Shown piece by piece: positions 51,158-60,499 of a stretch of 64,000 nucleotides of DNA. The stretch lies in the NCBI GenBank assembly GCA_964532595.1, contig CAZHIQ010000009.1:1-64000 (forward strand). The letters are read 5' to 3'. How positions within the stretch are numbered: the stretch's first letter is position 1; the number at the start of each line of letters is the position of its first letter. A program made the translations under genes and the position numbers. Below the pieces are notes generated by a model. That model searched no databases. It worked only from the letters and a program-made list of their open reading frames with translations, and was not told where the DNA came from. Source of the DNA: Chryseosolibacter sp964532595. GTDB taxonomy: Bacteria; Bacteroidota; Bacteroidia; Cytophagales; Cyclobacteriaceae.

Positions 51158-52329
51158 GCGGGTACGTTTATATTTTTATTTGTTGCGCGTCTTTCCTTTT
51201 CATCCCACGTAGTATCCTGTTCTCCGCGACTAACACTCAATATGATTCCAAGGGACAAACCTGTAAACACCATAGACGTACCCCCCATTGACAGCAGAGG
51301 TAGCGGTTGCCCTGTGATCGGGCCGAGTCCGACGACCACCCCCATGTTAACCATTGCCTGACAAACGATATCGAAACTCAGCCCAGCCGATAATAACCCT
51401 CCGAAAGCTCGCTCACTATTATAGGCCGCCTTCATTCCGCGGTGCAGCAGAACGAGGTAAAGTACTACCACGACTATTCCTCCAATAATTCCGTACTCTT
51501 CAATAACGATCGCGTAAATAAAGTCGGAATAAGGGTGCGGCAATATGTTGCGCTGATCACTGTTGCCCGGACCTTTACCGGCAACACCCCCCGTAGCCAC
51601 CGCGATACGCGCATGTCGTGCCTGGAACGGAAGTTCTTTCTTTCCCTGTACCGCCTCTGTGAAATCCTGAATACGTGACTTCACCGTTCCACCCCGCACA
51701 CCGAACTTAAAAGCGAGCGCGCCGAAAAGAACTCCGACAAACAAGAGCATAGCCAAATAGCGCATCGGCACTCGACCAATAAACATAATCAATCCGCAGG
51801 TGAGCAGAAGCAGTACCGCAGTTGACATGTTCGTTAACGCGATCAAGCCACAGATGATGCCACACCAGAAGAGGATAGGTATCAGCGACTCGCGGATGTC
51901 ATCAATATTCTGTTGTCTTTTTGCCAGCATACTTGCCAGGTTCACGATCAACGCAAGTGCGGCGAAATCGGACGGCTGAAACGACCCCACCAGCGGGAGC
52001 GCAATCCAGCGAGCCGCGTCGTTGATGGTTGTACCGTTCGTAAACGTATAGATCAACAGCGGAATGCTTACCCACAGCGCGAACTTCGACAGCCTCGAGT
52101 AATAGCGGTAGTCGATCTTATGGGCGAACCACATCGCAGCGAGTCCAATAAATACAGTTAACGTATGCTTGAGCAGGTAGCTCTCAGGACTCTCCATGCT
52201 CTTGTAAGCCAATGTTCCAATCGAGCTGTACACCACAAGGATGCTAATCATCGACAACGTGAACACAACCGCCCAGATCACCCGGTCGCCCTGCAGATTC
52301 TTATCAAGCCAATCCTTTACTTTAATCAT
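51154..52329 (-). CDS. ftsW: Lipid II polymerase/flippase FtsW
   Basis: 391 residues from the ATG at 52329. A TTG 21 bp further up is possible but would extend the overlap with murD. SEDS-family membrane protein with about ten membrane segments, acting as the septal peptidoglycan glycosyltransferase with the transpeptidase FtsI. Motifs: DYRYYSRLSKFALW, PSDFAALALIV, HARIAVATGGVAGKGPG, FIYAIVIEEYG and GPITGQPLPLLSMGGTSM. Overlaps murD by 8 bp and murG by 4 bp. Confidence 0.96.
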   Translation of the reverse strand: MIKVKDWLDKNLQGDRVIWAVVFTLSMISILVVYSSIGTLAYKSMESPESYLLKHTLTVFIGLAAMWFAHKIDYRYYSRLSKFALWVSIPLLIYTFTNGTTINDAARWIALPLVGSFQPSDFAALALIVNLASMLAKRQQNIDDIRESLIPILFWCGIICGLIALTNMSTAVLLLLTCGLIMFIGRVPMRYLAMLLFVGVLFGALAFKFGVRGGTVKSRIQDFTEAVQGKKELPFQARHARIAVATGGVAGKGPGNSDQRNILPHPYSDFIYAIVIEEYGIIGGIVVVVLYLVLLHRGMKAAYNSERAFGGLLSAGLSFDIVCQAMVNMGVVVGLGPITGQPLPLLSMGGTSMVFTGLSLGIILSVSRGEQDTTWDEKERRATNKNINVPA

Positions 52330-53692
52330 TCGCGCCCGATTTATCTCCAAACTTTTCTTGGGCCTTCTTCACAGCTTCCCTGAACTGATCGCCCCTATCT
52401 TCGTAATTCCTGAATAGATCAAAACTTGCGCACGCTGGCGAAAGCAGTACAACATCTCCCGAATTGGCAACCTCGAGTGCCATTTCTACGAGTGCATTCA
52501 CGTCCTGCGTCTCTTTTATGACCGACACGTCATCCTTAAACGATTCACTCAGTTTTCGATTGTCCTTACCCAGGCAAATCAATGCCTTGACTTTTTTCTG
52601 AACCAGATCGCGGATCAGATTGTAATCGTTGCCTTTATCCACGCCCCCGGCTATCCACACAATCGGCTTGTCAAAACTCCCCAAGGCGTACACCACAGAA
52701 TCAACATTGGTAGCTTTCGAGTCATTGACAAAAGTGACTCCTTTTACCGTACCCACAGTCTCAAGACGATGCGGTGCGTTGACAAAGGTGCCAAGTGCCT
52801 TCCTTATCGTCTCCACCGGAACGCCGACACTATACGCAGCAGTCACCGCTGCCATTGTATTCACCAGGTTGTGAGGACCTTTCAATGTCGTTTCCTCCTG
52901 ACGTATCGCAAACGTCTCTCCGAGGTTGAATACCATCTGACTTCCGTCGAAGAAAACGGGTGTATTCCCGTTGTCTGAGAGCGAGACCGGAAGTTGCTGC
53001 GGTACAATCGATCGCGTTTTTACCTCGTTCGCGATTATTCCATCGTCAGCAAACCAGATAAATTTCTCCTGCCTCGTCATGTTTTCGATCAACTGGAATT
53101 TCGCATTGATGTAATTTTGCATGTTGTTATCATAGCGATCCAGGTGATCAGGAGTTATATTCAGAAGAATTCCAACTTCCGGTTTAAATGCTTCCGTCCC
53201 GTCGAGTTGATAGCTGCTAACTTCTAACACATACCACTCATACTTCCTTTCAGCAAGTTGTCGGGCCATGCTCACCCCAACGTTTCCAGCCAGGGCAACA
53301 TCAAACCCGGCTTCCTTAAGCAGGTGCCATGTCAGCAACGTTGTCGTCGTCTTACCATTAGTGCCCGTGATAGCAATCACGCGCGCGTCTGTATGACGAA
53401 ACGCAAATTCGATCTCATCGATAACAGGAATGCTGCGCACAGCAGCCTCACGCATAATCGGACCGTTATCGGGAATCCCCGGGCTCTTTATAATCAAAGA
53501 CGCATTCAGCACTTTGTCTTGCGAATGAGTCCCCTCTTCGAACGGTATACCCGCATGCGTCAGCTCTTGACGATACCTATCCCTTATCGTACCGCTGTCG
53601 GAAACGAATACATCATACCCACGTGCTTTCGCCAGGAGCGCCGCACCCGTTCCGCTTTCGCCTGCACCCAATATGGCCACTCGTTCGTTCAT
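52322..53692 (-). CDS. murD: UDP-N-acetylmuramoylalanine--D-glutamate ligase
   Basis: 456 residues from the ATG at 53692, which overlaps the mraY stop (ATGA). The frame is open for 73 more codons upstream, but these lie within mraY and do not resemble MurD. Adds D-Glu to UDP-MurNAc-L-Ala. NERVAILGAGESGTGAAL at the N-terminus, P-loop GTNGKTTTT at 110-118, NITPDHLDRYDNN, and the C-terminal ligase domain (NDSKATNVDSVVYAL, LLSPACASFDLF). Confidence 0.96.
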   Translation of the reverse strand: MNERVAILGAGESGTGAALLAKARGYDVFVSDSGTIRDRYRQELTHAGIPFEEGTHSQDKVLNASLIIKSPGIPDNGPIMREAAVRSIPVIDEIEFAFRHTDARVIAITGTNGKTTTTLLTWHLLKEAGFDVALAGNVGVSMARQLAERKYEWYVLEVSSYQLDGTEAFKPEVGILLNITPDHLDRYDNNMQNYINAKFQLIENMTRQEKFIWFADDGIIANEVKTRSIVPQQLPVSLSDNGNTPVFFDGSQMVFNLGETFAIRQEETTLKGPHNLVNTMAAVTAAYSVGVPVETIRKALGTFVNAPHRLETVGTVKGVTFVNDSKATNVDSVVYALGSFDKPIVWIAGGVDKGNDYNLIRDLVQKKVKALICLGKDNRKLSESFKDDVSVIKETQDVNALVEMALEVANSGDVVLLSPACASFDLFRNYEDRGDQFREAVKKAQEKFGDKSGAND

Positions 53693-54921
53693 CTCAGTTT
53701 CAGCGTTGCTAAAGTCAAAATTGCCAGCAGTATACCAACGATCCAGAAACGAGTTACAATCTTCGCTTCGTGAACATTCAGTTTCTGATAGTGATGATGT
53801 AAAGGAGACATTAAAAAGATTCGTCGTCCTTCCCCGTACTTCTTCTTGGTGTACTTGAAGTATGACACCTGAACAATGACGGATAGATTCTCTATAAGGA
53901 ATATCCCGCACAACACCGGTATCAATAGCTCTTTACGGACCGCCAATGCCACCACGGCGATAACGCCTCCGAGGGTTAAGCTTCCGGTATCTCCCATAAA
54001 GACCTGAGCCGGATAGGTATTGTACCAAAGAAATCCGAGACATGCCCCGACGAAAGCCGTGCAAAAGATCACGAGTTCCGCAAGATTGGGGATATACATA
54101 ATATTCAGATACGAGCTAAAGTCCACCCTTCCTGAAAGATACGCAAGGATAGCCAGCGTCAATCCAATAATACCGGATGTTCCCGCGGCAAGTCCGTCGA
54201 TTCCATCAGTGATATTCGCACCATTCGAGACCGCTGTGATAACGAGAATAACGATGAACGTGTAGACGATCCAGGTATATTCATCGGGAAGACCGGGAAT
54301 AATGTTATTGTAGTCGAGCTCGTTGTTCTTCATAAAAGGAACTGTAGTCAGCATAGACTTCACGTCCTTATACGACCGATACTCGGCACCATCATCCGTC
54401 AACTCCTGAAGGCGAATCTCTTCTACCTGCGCATCCGTTACGGGTACCCGTACAACCACCTCTTCGCTGAAATAAAGAGTTAGACCGACAATCAGCCCAA
54501 GACCTACTTGCCCCACGATCTTGAATTTTCCGGCGAGTCCCTTCTTATCCTTCTTAAATACCTTTATGTAGTCATCCAGAAATCCGATCATTCCAAGCCA
54601 TACGGTTGTGATGACCAACAAGACCACATAAACATTGTCGATTTTCGCGAACAGGAAGGTAGGAACCAGAATGGCCGCGATAATGATAAAACCACCCATC
54701 GTGGGTGTGCCCTTCTTCTGCAACTGACCTTCCAGGCCAAGGTCCCGAATATCTTCGCCAACTTGACGCCTTCGGAGGTAGTTGATAAGATACTTTCCGA
54801 AAGTAATGGTGATGAGCAGGGAGACAAAGGCAGCCATGCCCGCGCGGAACGAGATGTAATGAAACACCCCCGCACCGGGAAAATCGAGTTTGTCAAGATA
54901 GTCAAACAAGTAGTATAGCAC
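53689..54921 (-). CDS. mraY: Phospho-N-acetylmuramoyl-pentapeptide transferase
   Basis: 410 residues from a GTG. Polytopic membrane enzyme that makes lipid I from UDP-MurNAc-pentapeptide and undecaprenyl phosphate. Motifs: KKGTPTMGG, GFLDDYIKVFKKDKKGLAGK with the catalytic Asp pair, NGANITDGIDGLAAGTSGI, FMGDTGSLTLGG and SPLHHHYQKL. A polar insert of about 60 residues (VPVTDAQVEEIRLQELTDDG) between membrane segments is longer than in E. coli but usual in Bacteroidota. It starts 8 bp after murE. Confidence 0.97.
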   Translation of the reverse strand: MLYYLFDYLDKLDFPGAGVFHYISFRAGMAAFVSLLITITFGKYLINYLRRRQVGEDIRDLGLEGQLQKKGTPTMGGFIIIAAILVPTFLFAKIDNVYVVLLVITTVWLGMIGFLDDYIKVFKKDKKGLAGKFKIVGQVGLGLIVGLTLYFSEEVVVRVPVTDAQVEEIRLQELTDDGAEYRSYKDVKSMLTTVPFMKNNELDYNNIIPGLPDEYTWIVYTFIVILVITAVSNGANITDGIDGLAAGTSGIIGLTLAILAYLSGRVDFSSYLNIMYIPNLAELVIFCTAFVGACLGFLWYNTYPAQVFMGDTGSLTLGGVIAVVALAVRKELLIPVLCGIFLIENLSVIVQVSYFKYTKKKYGEGRRIFLMSPLHHHYQKLNVHEAKIVTRFWIVGILLAILTLATLKLR

Positions 54922-54929
54922 GGCGCTCT

Positions 54930-56411
54930 CTAGTTACCCTGATCGTTCAACAATTTCAAAACGCGAATCATCACCTCGCGATCATCGAAGGGATGCTTCA
55001 CACCCTTTATTTCCTGATAAGTTTCATGTCCTTTACCCGCAACGAGAACAATATCATTGTCGCGCGCCATCAGACATGCCGTCTTGATCGCTTCTTCCCT
55101 GTCGGCAAGCACAACGGTTTTCTTCGCTTCCGTCGGCAGTATACCAGTTTGCATATCACGGATGATCTCCATAGGATCTTCATCGCGCGGATTATCAGAA
55201 GTAAACACGACCTTATCGCTGAGCTTACAGGCAATTGACGCCATCAGCGGCCGTTTGGTTTTGTCCCGGTTTCCGCCACACCCTACTACCGTTATCACTT
55301 GCTCATTACCCGTGCGCACGGCACTGATCGTTTCCAGAACATTCTTGAGTGCATCCGGTGTGTGCGCATAATCGACTATGGCAGTGATACGGGAACCCGG
55401 CATCACCCGCTCAAACCTTCCGGGCGCTCCGGTACTTGCGGAGAGATGCAGCAGAACCTCATCCGGGTCCTCACCGAGCAACACGGCAGTTCCAAAGGCA
55501 GCCAGAAGGTTGTATGCATTGAAATCGCCGATCATCTTGAACCAGACATTCTTTCCTCCAACTTCCAGTTCAAGTCCCTCAAGCGAGCTGGAAATAACCT
55601 TGGCCTTAAAGTCGACCATCTTTCGCAGACCGTACGTATGCTTCGATGCTCGGGTGTTCTGCAGCATTACCATTCCTCGCTTATCGTCGGCATTCACCAG
55701 AGCAAAAGCCTCGGGGCTTAATTCATCAAAGAACTTTTTCTTCGCCCGAATGTAATTTTCAAAAGTCTTATGATAGTCTAGATGGTCATGTGTGATATTG
55801 CTAAACACGGCGCCTGCGAAATTCAGACCGGCAATACGCTCCTGGTCGACGGCGTGTGAGCTTACCTCCATAAACGCGAAGGTGCACCCAGCCTTCGCCA
55901 TGTGTTTAAGTAGTTCGTTTAGCTGAATCGGATTGGGGGTGGTGTGTGTCGACGGGACAACATCGTCGATGATCCGGTTTTCCACCGTCGAGATCATACC
56001 AACATTATACCCCAGCGCTGTGAACAGCTGATACAATAGAGTAACCGTTGTGGTTTTTCCATTTGTACCGGTAACCCCGATGAGCTTTAGTTTGTCGGAC
56101 GGATTGCCGTAGAAGTTCGACGCGATGATACCAAGTGCCTGGGCGCTTTTACGGACGGTGACATATGTGATTCCTTCCGTAATTGTCGGGGGCAACCGCT
56201 CACAAACCACAGCCACCGCGCCTCGTTCGATCGCGCTCTTTATATAGTCATGACCGTCACTCAGTGTACCGGGCACGGCTATAAACACCGACCCTTTTGA
56301 AACCTCGCGGGAATCAAAGGCAATACCCGTCACGGGCACCTCCATGTCTCCATAGGAGGACGTTAGCGGCACTTTGTATAGTATTTCCCTTAATTCGACC
56401 ACGCTATCCAA
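54930..56411 (-). CDS. murE: UDP-MurNAc-L-Ala-D-Glu--2,6-diaminopimelate ligase
   Basis: 493 residues from a TTG overlapping the upstream gene by 8 bp. A GTG at codon 4 is an alternative. Adds the third residue of the stem peptide. P-loop GTNGKTTTV at 115-123, NITHDHLDYHKTFENY, DYAHTPDAL and the substrate motif DNPR at 406-409. DNPR indicates meso-diaminopimelate, not lysine, so the peptidoglycan is of the Gram-negative type. Confidence 0.97.
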   Translation of the reverse strand: MDSVVELREILYKVPLTSSYGDMEVPVTGIAFDSREVSKGSVFIAVPGTLSDGHDYIKSAIERGAVAVVCERLPPTITEGITYVTVRKSAQALGIIASNFYGNPSDKLKLIGVTGTNGKTTTVTLLYQLFTALGYNVGMISTVENRIIDDVVPSTHTTPNPIQLNELLKHMAKAGCTFAFMEVSSHAVDQERIAGLNFAGAVFSNITHDHLDYHKTFENYIRAKKKFFDELSPEAFALVNADDKRGMVMLQNTRASKHTYGLRKMVDFKAKVISSSLEGLELEVGGKNVWFKMIGDFNAYNLLAAFGTAVLLGEDPDEVLLHLSASTGAPGRFERVMPGSRITAIVDYAHTPDALKNVLETISAVRTGNEQVITVVGCGGNRDKTKRPLMASIACKLSDKVVFTSDNPRDEDPMEIIRDMQTGILPTEAKKTVVLADREEAIKTACLMARDNDIVLVAGKGHETYQEIKGVKHPFDDREVMIRVLKLLNDQGN

Positions 56412-58491
56412 GTTTCAAATAAATTCTGTCTCCTTTATTGGCGCGCGCTCCCGGCCCCAGTGATTGGCTCTTCACGCGTCCTTTACCCTCATGAAACACC
56501 GTCAGTCCGGAAGCTTCCAGCAGGTAAAGGGCATCTCTGAAGGTCAATCCTTGAACATCCGGAACAAGCCCGTTACCTTGTAGATTCTTCTTCCATTCGA
56601 TTCCGGAACCAACGCGCGAAGTTCGTACCCACTCTTCTTCTGTTCCCGATTGATTGGCGATTCCCAGCTCGTTGCAAACCAAAGTCAACTCCGGCTGACG
56701 CCCTCCGCGGATAAAGGGAAGGACATCGGGATTGGCTATTTTTTCAGCAGTCATCGGAGCATGCAGCTCGATATCGCGCGCGTAGATATTGTCAGCGATT
56801 TCCTTAAAGACAGGCGCCGCAACATTACTTCCGTATTGATACCAACCTCTTGGATTCTTGATCAAGACCATTGCACTGTACTTCGGGGCGTGCGCGGGGA
56901 AATAACCGACGAAAGAAGTGACGTACTTTCTTGTATAGCGTCCGTTTTCGAGAATCTGTGCCGTTCCGGTTTTGCCGGCAATGCGGTAATGTGTTCCGCG
57001 AATACTTCGGGCCGTGCCCCTCTCAACGACGCCCTCAAGCAGCGTTCTGAGTTTCTCAAGTGTTTCCCGGGAGCAGATCCGCTTATTAAGTATCTCGGTT
57101 TCAAATTGCTCCTGTTGGGAATCTGCGCGCTTGATTGCTTCAACAATGACTGGCTTAATCATAACGCCGTCATTAGCCACTGCGTTGAAGAGGGCAAGGA
57201 TATGAAGCGGTGTTACTTCAAAGCCGTATCCATACGACATCCACGGGAGACTGATTCCACTCCATCCTTTTTCTCCGGGACGCACCACCTTCGGCTCAGC
57301 TTCGCCAGCAATCTGGATTCCCATCTTGCTTGTCATGTGCAGCTTATCGAGATAGGCCAGAAATTCGCCGGGCTTCAGGCCATAGTGCTCGTCAACAAGA
57401 GCCGCCATCGCGACATTCGACGATGCTTCGAAGGCGTCCTGCACGGTGATCTTCCCAAAACCACCCTGAACATAGTCGCGTACCTTGTGATTGTAAAACT
57501 GAACCTCGCCATTGCCAGTGTCAATGGTGTCAGTCAGGCGAACACGGCCGTCCTCCAGGAGCGCCATCATCGTGACGAGCTTGAAGGTAGACCCAGGTTC
57601 AAAGTTGTGGGCCGCAAAGTTTAGTTTCTCGGAGTAATGGCCATTGCCGTCTGAACTCAGGTTGCTTATTGCCTTTATCTCTCCTGTCTTAACCTCCATA
57701 ACAACCACCATCCCATCGTCGGCTTTATGCTGAAGCATTGCACGATGCAAGGCGGTCTCTGCTACATCTTGAAGATTGATATCAAGGGTTGTCTGAAGGT
57801 CCAGACCATTAACGGCCTTGATATTGTTCGCATCAAAAACCGGCTTCCAAACTCCGCCGGCGATTTTCTGATAATAGGCGTAACCGTCCTGTCCGGCAAG
57901 TTGCTCGTTGAAGCTGTACTCAAGTCCGGCTCCATGCTCATTCTCATTTATAAATCCGACGGTCCGGCGGGCGAGATTGGCAAACGGCATGTAACGGACA
58001 TCAACCTTCTCGAAGATGGCTCCCCCTCTCAATCTGCCTTCCCTGAATATCGGCCACTTCATCATCATCTTCTTCTCCTGGTAATCAACCTTCCTTCGGT
58101 TTACCACCACGTACTGCTTACCGGTTTCACGGGCATCAATTAAGAAACGTTTGTACTCCTTTTGCGAGCGATCTTTGAAGAAACGCGACAAGTGATACGC
58201 CAAAGAATCAACGCCTGCCTTGAAGACTTCATCCGTCGGAATCGTCGCATCGAATGCAATCTTATAAAAAGGCAATGACGTAGCCAGCAGACTTCCGTTG
58301 TCTGAATAAATATTTCCGCGGGTTGCCTTTACACGCTTATAATCAAAAGTAATGCGTTCGCCCATAGCCGCCCACCGTTCACCTTCAACCATCTGGATAT
58401 GACCGATTTTGACAACGACGGCGATAGCGAACAACGCCACGAACAAAAACGCAACGCGAACACGAAGTAATATGGATCGCTTAATATTCAC
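56404..58491 (-). CDS. ftsI: Septal peptidoglycan transpeptidase FtsI (PBP) with one C-terminal PASTA domain
   Basis: 695 residues from a GTG overlapping ftsL by 11 bp. One N-terminal membrane segment (about 9-28), a PBP dimerisation domain, then the transpeptidase with STFK (301-304, active Ser301), SSN (357-359) and KTG (507-509). The C-terminus has a PASTA domain (PDVQGLTFRDALYLLEASGL to GDRIYLKL) at about 635-695. PASTA is absent in E. coli FtsI but usual in Bacteroidota. It crosslinks septal murein with FtsW. Confidence 0.95.
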   Translation of the reverse strand: MNIKRSILLRVRVAFLFVALFAIAVVVKIGHIQMVEGERWAAMGERITFDYKRVKATRGNIYSDNGSLLATSLPFYKIAFDATIPTDEVFKAGVDSLAYHLSRFFKDRSQKEYKRFLIDARETGKQYVVVNRRKVDYQEKKMMMKWPIFREGRLRGGAIFEKVDVRYMPFANLARRTVGFINENEHGAGLEYSFNEQLAGQDGYAYYQKIAGGVWKPVFDANNIKAVNGLDLQTTLDINLQDVAETALHRAMLQHKADDGMVVVMEVKTGEIKAISNLSSDGNGHYSEKLNFAAHNFEPGSTFKLVTMMALLEDGRVRLTDTIDTGNGEVQFYNHKVRDYVQGGFGKITVQDAFEASSNVAMAALVDEHYGLKPGEFLAYLDKLHMTSKMGIQIAGEAEPKVVRPGEKGWSGISLPWMSYGYGFEVTPLHILALFNAVANDGVMIKPVIVEAIKRADSQQEQFETEILNKRICSRETLEKLRTLLEGVVERGTARSIRGTHYRIAGKTGTAQILENGRYTRKYVTSFVGYFPAHAPKYSAMVLIKNPRGWYQYGSNVAAPVFKEIADNIYARDIELHAPMTAEKIANPDVLPFIRGGRQPELTLVCNELGIANQSGTEEEWVRTSRVGSGIEWKKNLQGNGLVPDVQGLTFRDALYLLEASGLTVFHEGKGRVKSQSLGPGARANKGDRIYLKLG

Positions 58492-58864
58492 CCTTTCTGA
58501 CTACCACTTTATGAGGAGGGATCAAACTCTCCTTCAATCCCAGTTCCTTTACTTTCTTTGCAACCTCCGACTGCTTGCTGTCATACATCAAGTCCGCTTT
58601 CAGCGTCGTGTAATCTGCTCGCAAGTCCTCTACCTCTACCTGAATCCGGTTAATCTTCCGGACGGTTTGCTCAGCGTAGTGTGTATTCCCGATATAAATC
58701 AATCCGAGAACCAACACAAAAAGGATACGCGGTATATAATGCACCGGAAAGCCTTCCTCGAAATAGCTATCGAGCATCAGCCTCTTTTCAAAGGCCGAAA
58801 AAATGCTCTGCCCGCCGTTCAGCGCACCTGCATTCGTTTTTACCTTAAACTTGTTTCCAGCCAT
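58481..58864 (-). CDS. ftsL: FtsL-like division protein
   Basis: 127 residues. Cytoplasmic N-terminus of about 50 residues, one membrane segment (YIPRILFVLVLGLIYIGN) and a periplasmic coiled coil (VRKINRIQVEVEDLRADYTT). It ends in a strand region with ESLIPPHKVVVRK. This layout and the place between rsmH and ftsI identify it as the Bacteroidota FtsL-type protein, a partner of DivIC and FtsQ. Sequence similarity to E. coli FtsL is low, so the call rests on architecture and synteny. Confidence 0.85.
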   Translation of the reverse strand: MAGNKFKVKTNAGALNGGQSIFSAFEKRLMLDSYFEEGFPVHYIPRILFVLVLGLIYIGNTHYAEQTVRKINRIQVEVEDLRADYTTLKADLMYDSKQSEVAKKVKELGLKESLIPPHKVVVRKGEY

Positions 58865-58903
58865 TCTTCAAATAATCTATTCCCTGTTGTTTCACGAGAC
58901 AAC

Positions 58904-59818
58904 CTAAACCTCCCGCCTTATCGCTACCCTCAGTCGTGCACTCCTCGCCCTGCTGTTGATGGTCACCTCCGCCTCGTCCGGTTCAATCGGCTTTCGATTC
59001 AGCGGATCGAAGGGCTTGAACACATTGCCATATAAATCCTTCTCTGCCTCACCGTACACCTTCCCCTGAAGGATGTAATTCTTCACCAGTCGGTCTTCCA
59101 ATGAATGGTACGACATCACAACCAGTCGTCCGCCCGGCGCAACCACTTCGCCGGTTTGGTGCAAAAAATTTTCAAGCGCTTCCATCTCGTCGTTGACTTC
59201 GATGCGCAACGCCTGAAACACCTGGGCGAAGTATTTATTTTCTTTCCCTTTAGGAGCCACTACTTTCAACGCCTCCTTCAACTGACTTGTCCGCTCAAAC
59301 CGTCGGGTCACGCGGTGTTGCACAACCAGCCGTGCCGCGGTACGCGCGTTTCTAAGCTCTCCATACATTCCAAAAATCTTATGGAGCTTCTCCTCAGGAT
59401 AGGTATTAAGCACGTCGGCAGCGGTTCTTGAAATGCCCGTGTCCATCCGCATATCCAGCGGACCATCAAACCGGGTGGCAAAGCCGCGCTCAGGGGAGTC
59501 AATCTGATGGGATGAAACACCCAGGTCGGCAAGTATGCCATCAACGCGCTCAACGGCATGAAGCCGCAGATACCGCTTGAGGTACATGAAGTTGGCGTGG
59601 CAAAATGTGAAAGAACGATGATCAATGGCCTCAGCCTCCTTGCGTGCATCTTCGTCCTGATCAAAGGCGATCAATCTTCCTGATGTCAGATGCTTTAATA
59701 TCTCTCGACTATGTCCCCCTCCACCGAACGTCGCATCTACATAGACACCGTCCGGCTTTATGTTCAGCGCCTCTATGCACTGCTGAAGCATGACGGGAAT
59801 ATGGTAGCCGTCAGTCAT
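58904..59818 (-). CDS. rsmH: 16S rRNA (cytosine1402-N4)-methyltransferase
   Basis: 304 residues. Formerly MraW. Uses SAM to methylate N4 of C1402 in the ribosomal P site. HIPVMLQQCIEALNIKPDG at the start, SAM motif FGGGGHSREIL at 31-41, ADLGVSSHQIDSPERGFATR, VFQALRIEVNDEMEALENFL and MSYHSLEDRLVKN. Full length for the family. It lies 56 bp after mraZ and 39 bp before ftsL. Confidence 0.97.
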   Translation of the reverse strand: MTDGYHIPVMLQQCIEALNIKPDGVYVDATFGGGGHSREILKHLTSGRLIAFDQDEDARKEAEAIDHRSFTFCHANFMYLKRYLRLHAVERVDGILADLGVSSHQIDSPERGFATRFDGPLDMRMDTGISRTAADVLNTYPEEKLHKIFGMYGELRNARTAARLVVQHRVTRRFERTSQLKEALKVVAPKGKENKYFAQVFQALRIEVNDEMEALENFLHQTGEVVAPGGRLVVMSYHSLEDRLVKNYILQGKVYGEAEKDLYGNVFKPFDPLNRKPIEPDEAEVTINSRARSARLRVAIRREV

Positions 59819-59874
59819 CGATCGCGTTTTTTTATCCAGAACACCCCCAACTCTTCGACCCCTCTGCTCCCCTC

Positions 59875-60315
59875 TTATTCATTCAAATACTTCTCCGCCA
59901 GCTTCGACAGCTCGCCGGGATCCTGAATGAGGTGCTTTTCGTAAATCGCAGGATTCCATACCTCCACCTTGTTACCCATTCCCACCAGCATCACTTCCTT
60001 CTCCAACTGTGCGTAAGCCAGCATGTTACGGGGTATGAGAAACCGACCGTTGTTGTCCAGTTCAACCGTTACCACGCCTGAGAGAAAATTTCGTTGCAGG
60101 CGTCTGTATTCCTCGTTGAACTCGTTAAGCCCTGAAATCTTTGAGAACACCTTCTTGAACTCCACCATAGGATAGAGAATAAGGCAAGGCTCGAAGCCGC
60201 GACGAATCACGAGCTCATGACTGCCTTCCGGCAGCTGAGCCTTGATCCGCGCAGGAAGGACCAGCCGTCCCTTTGCGTCAAGCTTGCTTTCATATTCACT
60301 GGTGAAGAAAGTCAT
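59875..60315 (-). CDS. mraZ: Transcriptional regulator / cell division protein MraZ
   Basis: 146 residues from the ATG at 60315 (MTFFTSEYESKLDAKGRLVL). The frame runs 13 codons further up but the family starts here. MraZ forms a ring of two AbrB-like repeats and represses its own operon by binding phased GTGG repeats. Repeat 1 YESKLDAKGRLVLPARIKAQ, repeat 2 VELDNNGRFLIPRNMLAYAQ. Candidate binding sites lie upstream at 60399-60422, overlapping the promoter. First gene of the dcw operon. Confidence 0.95.
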   Translation of the reverse strand: MTFFTSEYESKLDAKGRLVLPARIKAQLPEGSHELVIRRGFEPCLILYPMVEFKKVFSKISGLNEFNEEYRRLQRNFLSGVVTVELDNNGRFLIPRNMLAYAQLEKEVMLVGMGNKVEVWNPAIYEKHLIQDPGELSKLAEKYLNE

Positions 60316-60379
60316 GACGTGGTTGTAGTGGTTGCCGGAGTAGCTTCGAAACAAGCGCTTCGGGGCAGGTACTCCTAAG

Positions 60380-60408
60380 CAAACATAGTAATTTTATGCC
60401 ACTTCCAA
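60380..60408 (-). promoter_or_regulatory. Promoter of the dcw operon
   Basis: On the minus strand TTG (60408-60406), an 18-bp spacer and TATGTTTG (60387-60380) fit the Bacteroidota consensus. The transcript would start near 60373, giving a leader of about 58 bases before the mraZ ATG at 60315. Confidence 0.6.
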
Positions 60409-60422
60409 CCACTTTACCCCAC
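60399..60422 (-). promoter_or_regulatory. Three phased MraZ boxes
   Basis: On the minus strand GTGG occurs three times with an exact period of 10 bp (start positions 60422, 60412 and 60402). E. coli MraZ binds TGGG-type direct repeats with the same spacing. The boxes cover the -33 region of the mraZ promoter, as expected for autorepression. Confidence 0.6.
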
Positions 60423-60450
60423 TTTTTTCCGTTTTTACCCTGAAAGGCAC

Positions 60451-60479
60451 AAAAAATGCCGCTAAAGCGGCGATTTTTT
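60451..60479 (-). terminator. Bidirectional terminator between the CoA-transferase gene and mraZ
   Basis: AAAAAATGCCGCT-AA-AGCGGCGATTTTTT forms a GC stem with A and T tails. It lies 21 bp behind the stop of the CoA-transferase gene and isolates the dcw promoter from it. Confidence 0.75.
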
Positions 60480-60499
60480 GCACTCAACGGCATTATCCG

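Noticed and set aside
53693..53911. N-terminal extension of MurD
   Set aside because: The 73 extra codons lie within the end of mraY and do not fit any MurD. The ATG at 53692 gives the normal start.
56650..57624. Open frame of 324 codons antisense to ftsI
   Set aside because: It covers the transpeptidase domain of a certain gene. No domain, signal or promoter supports it.
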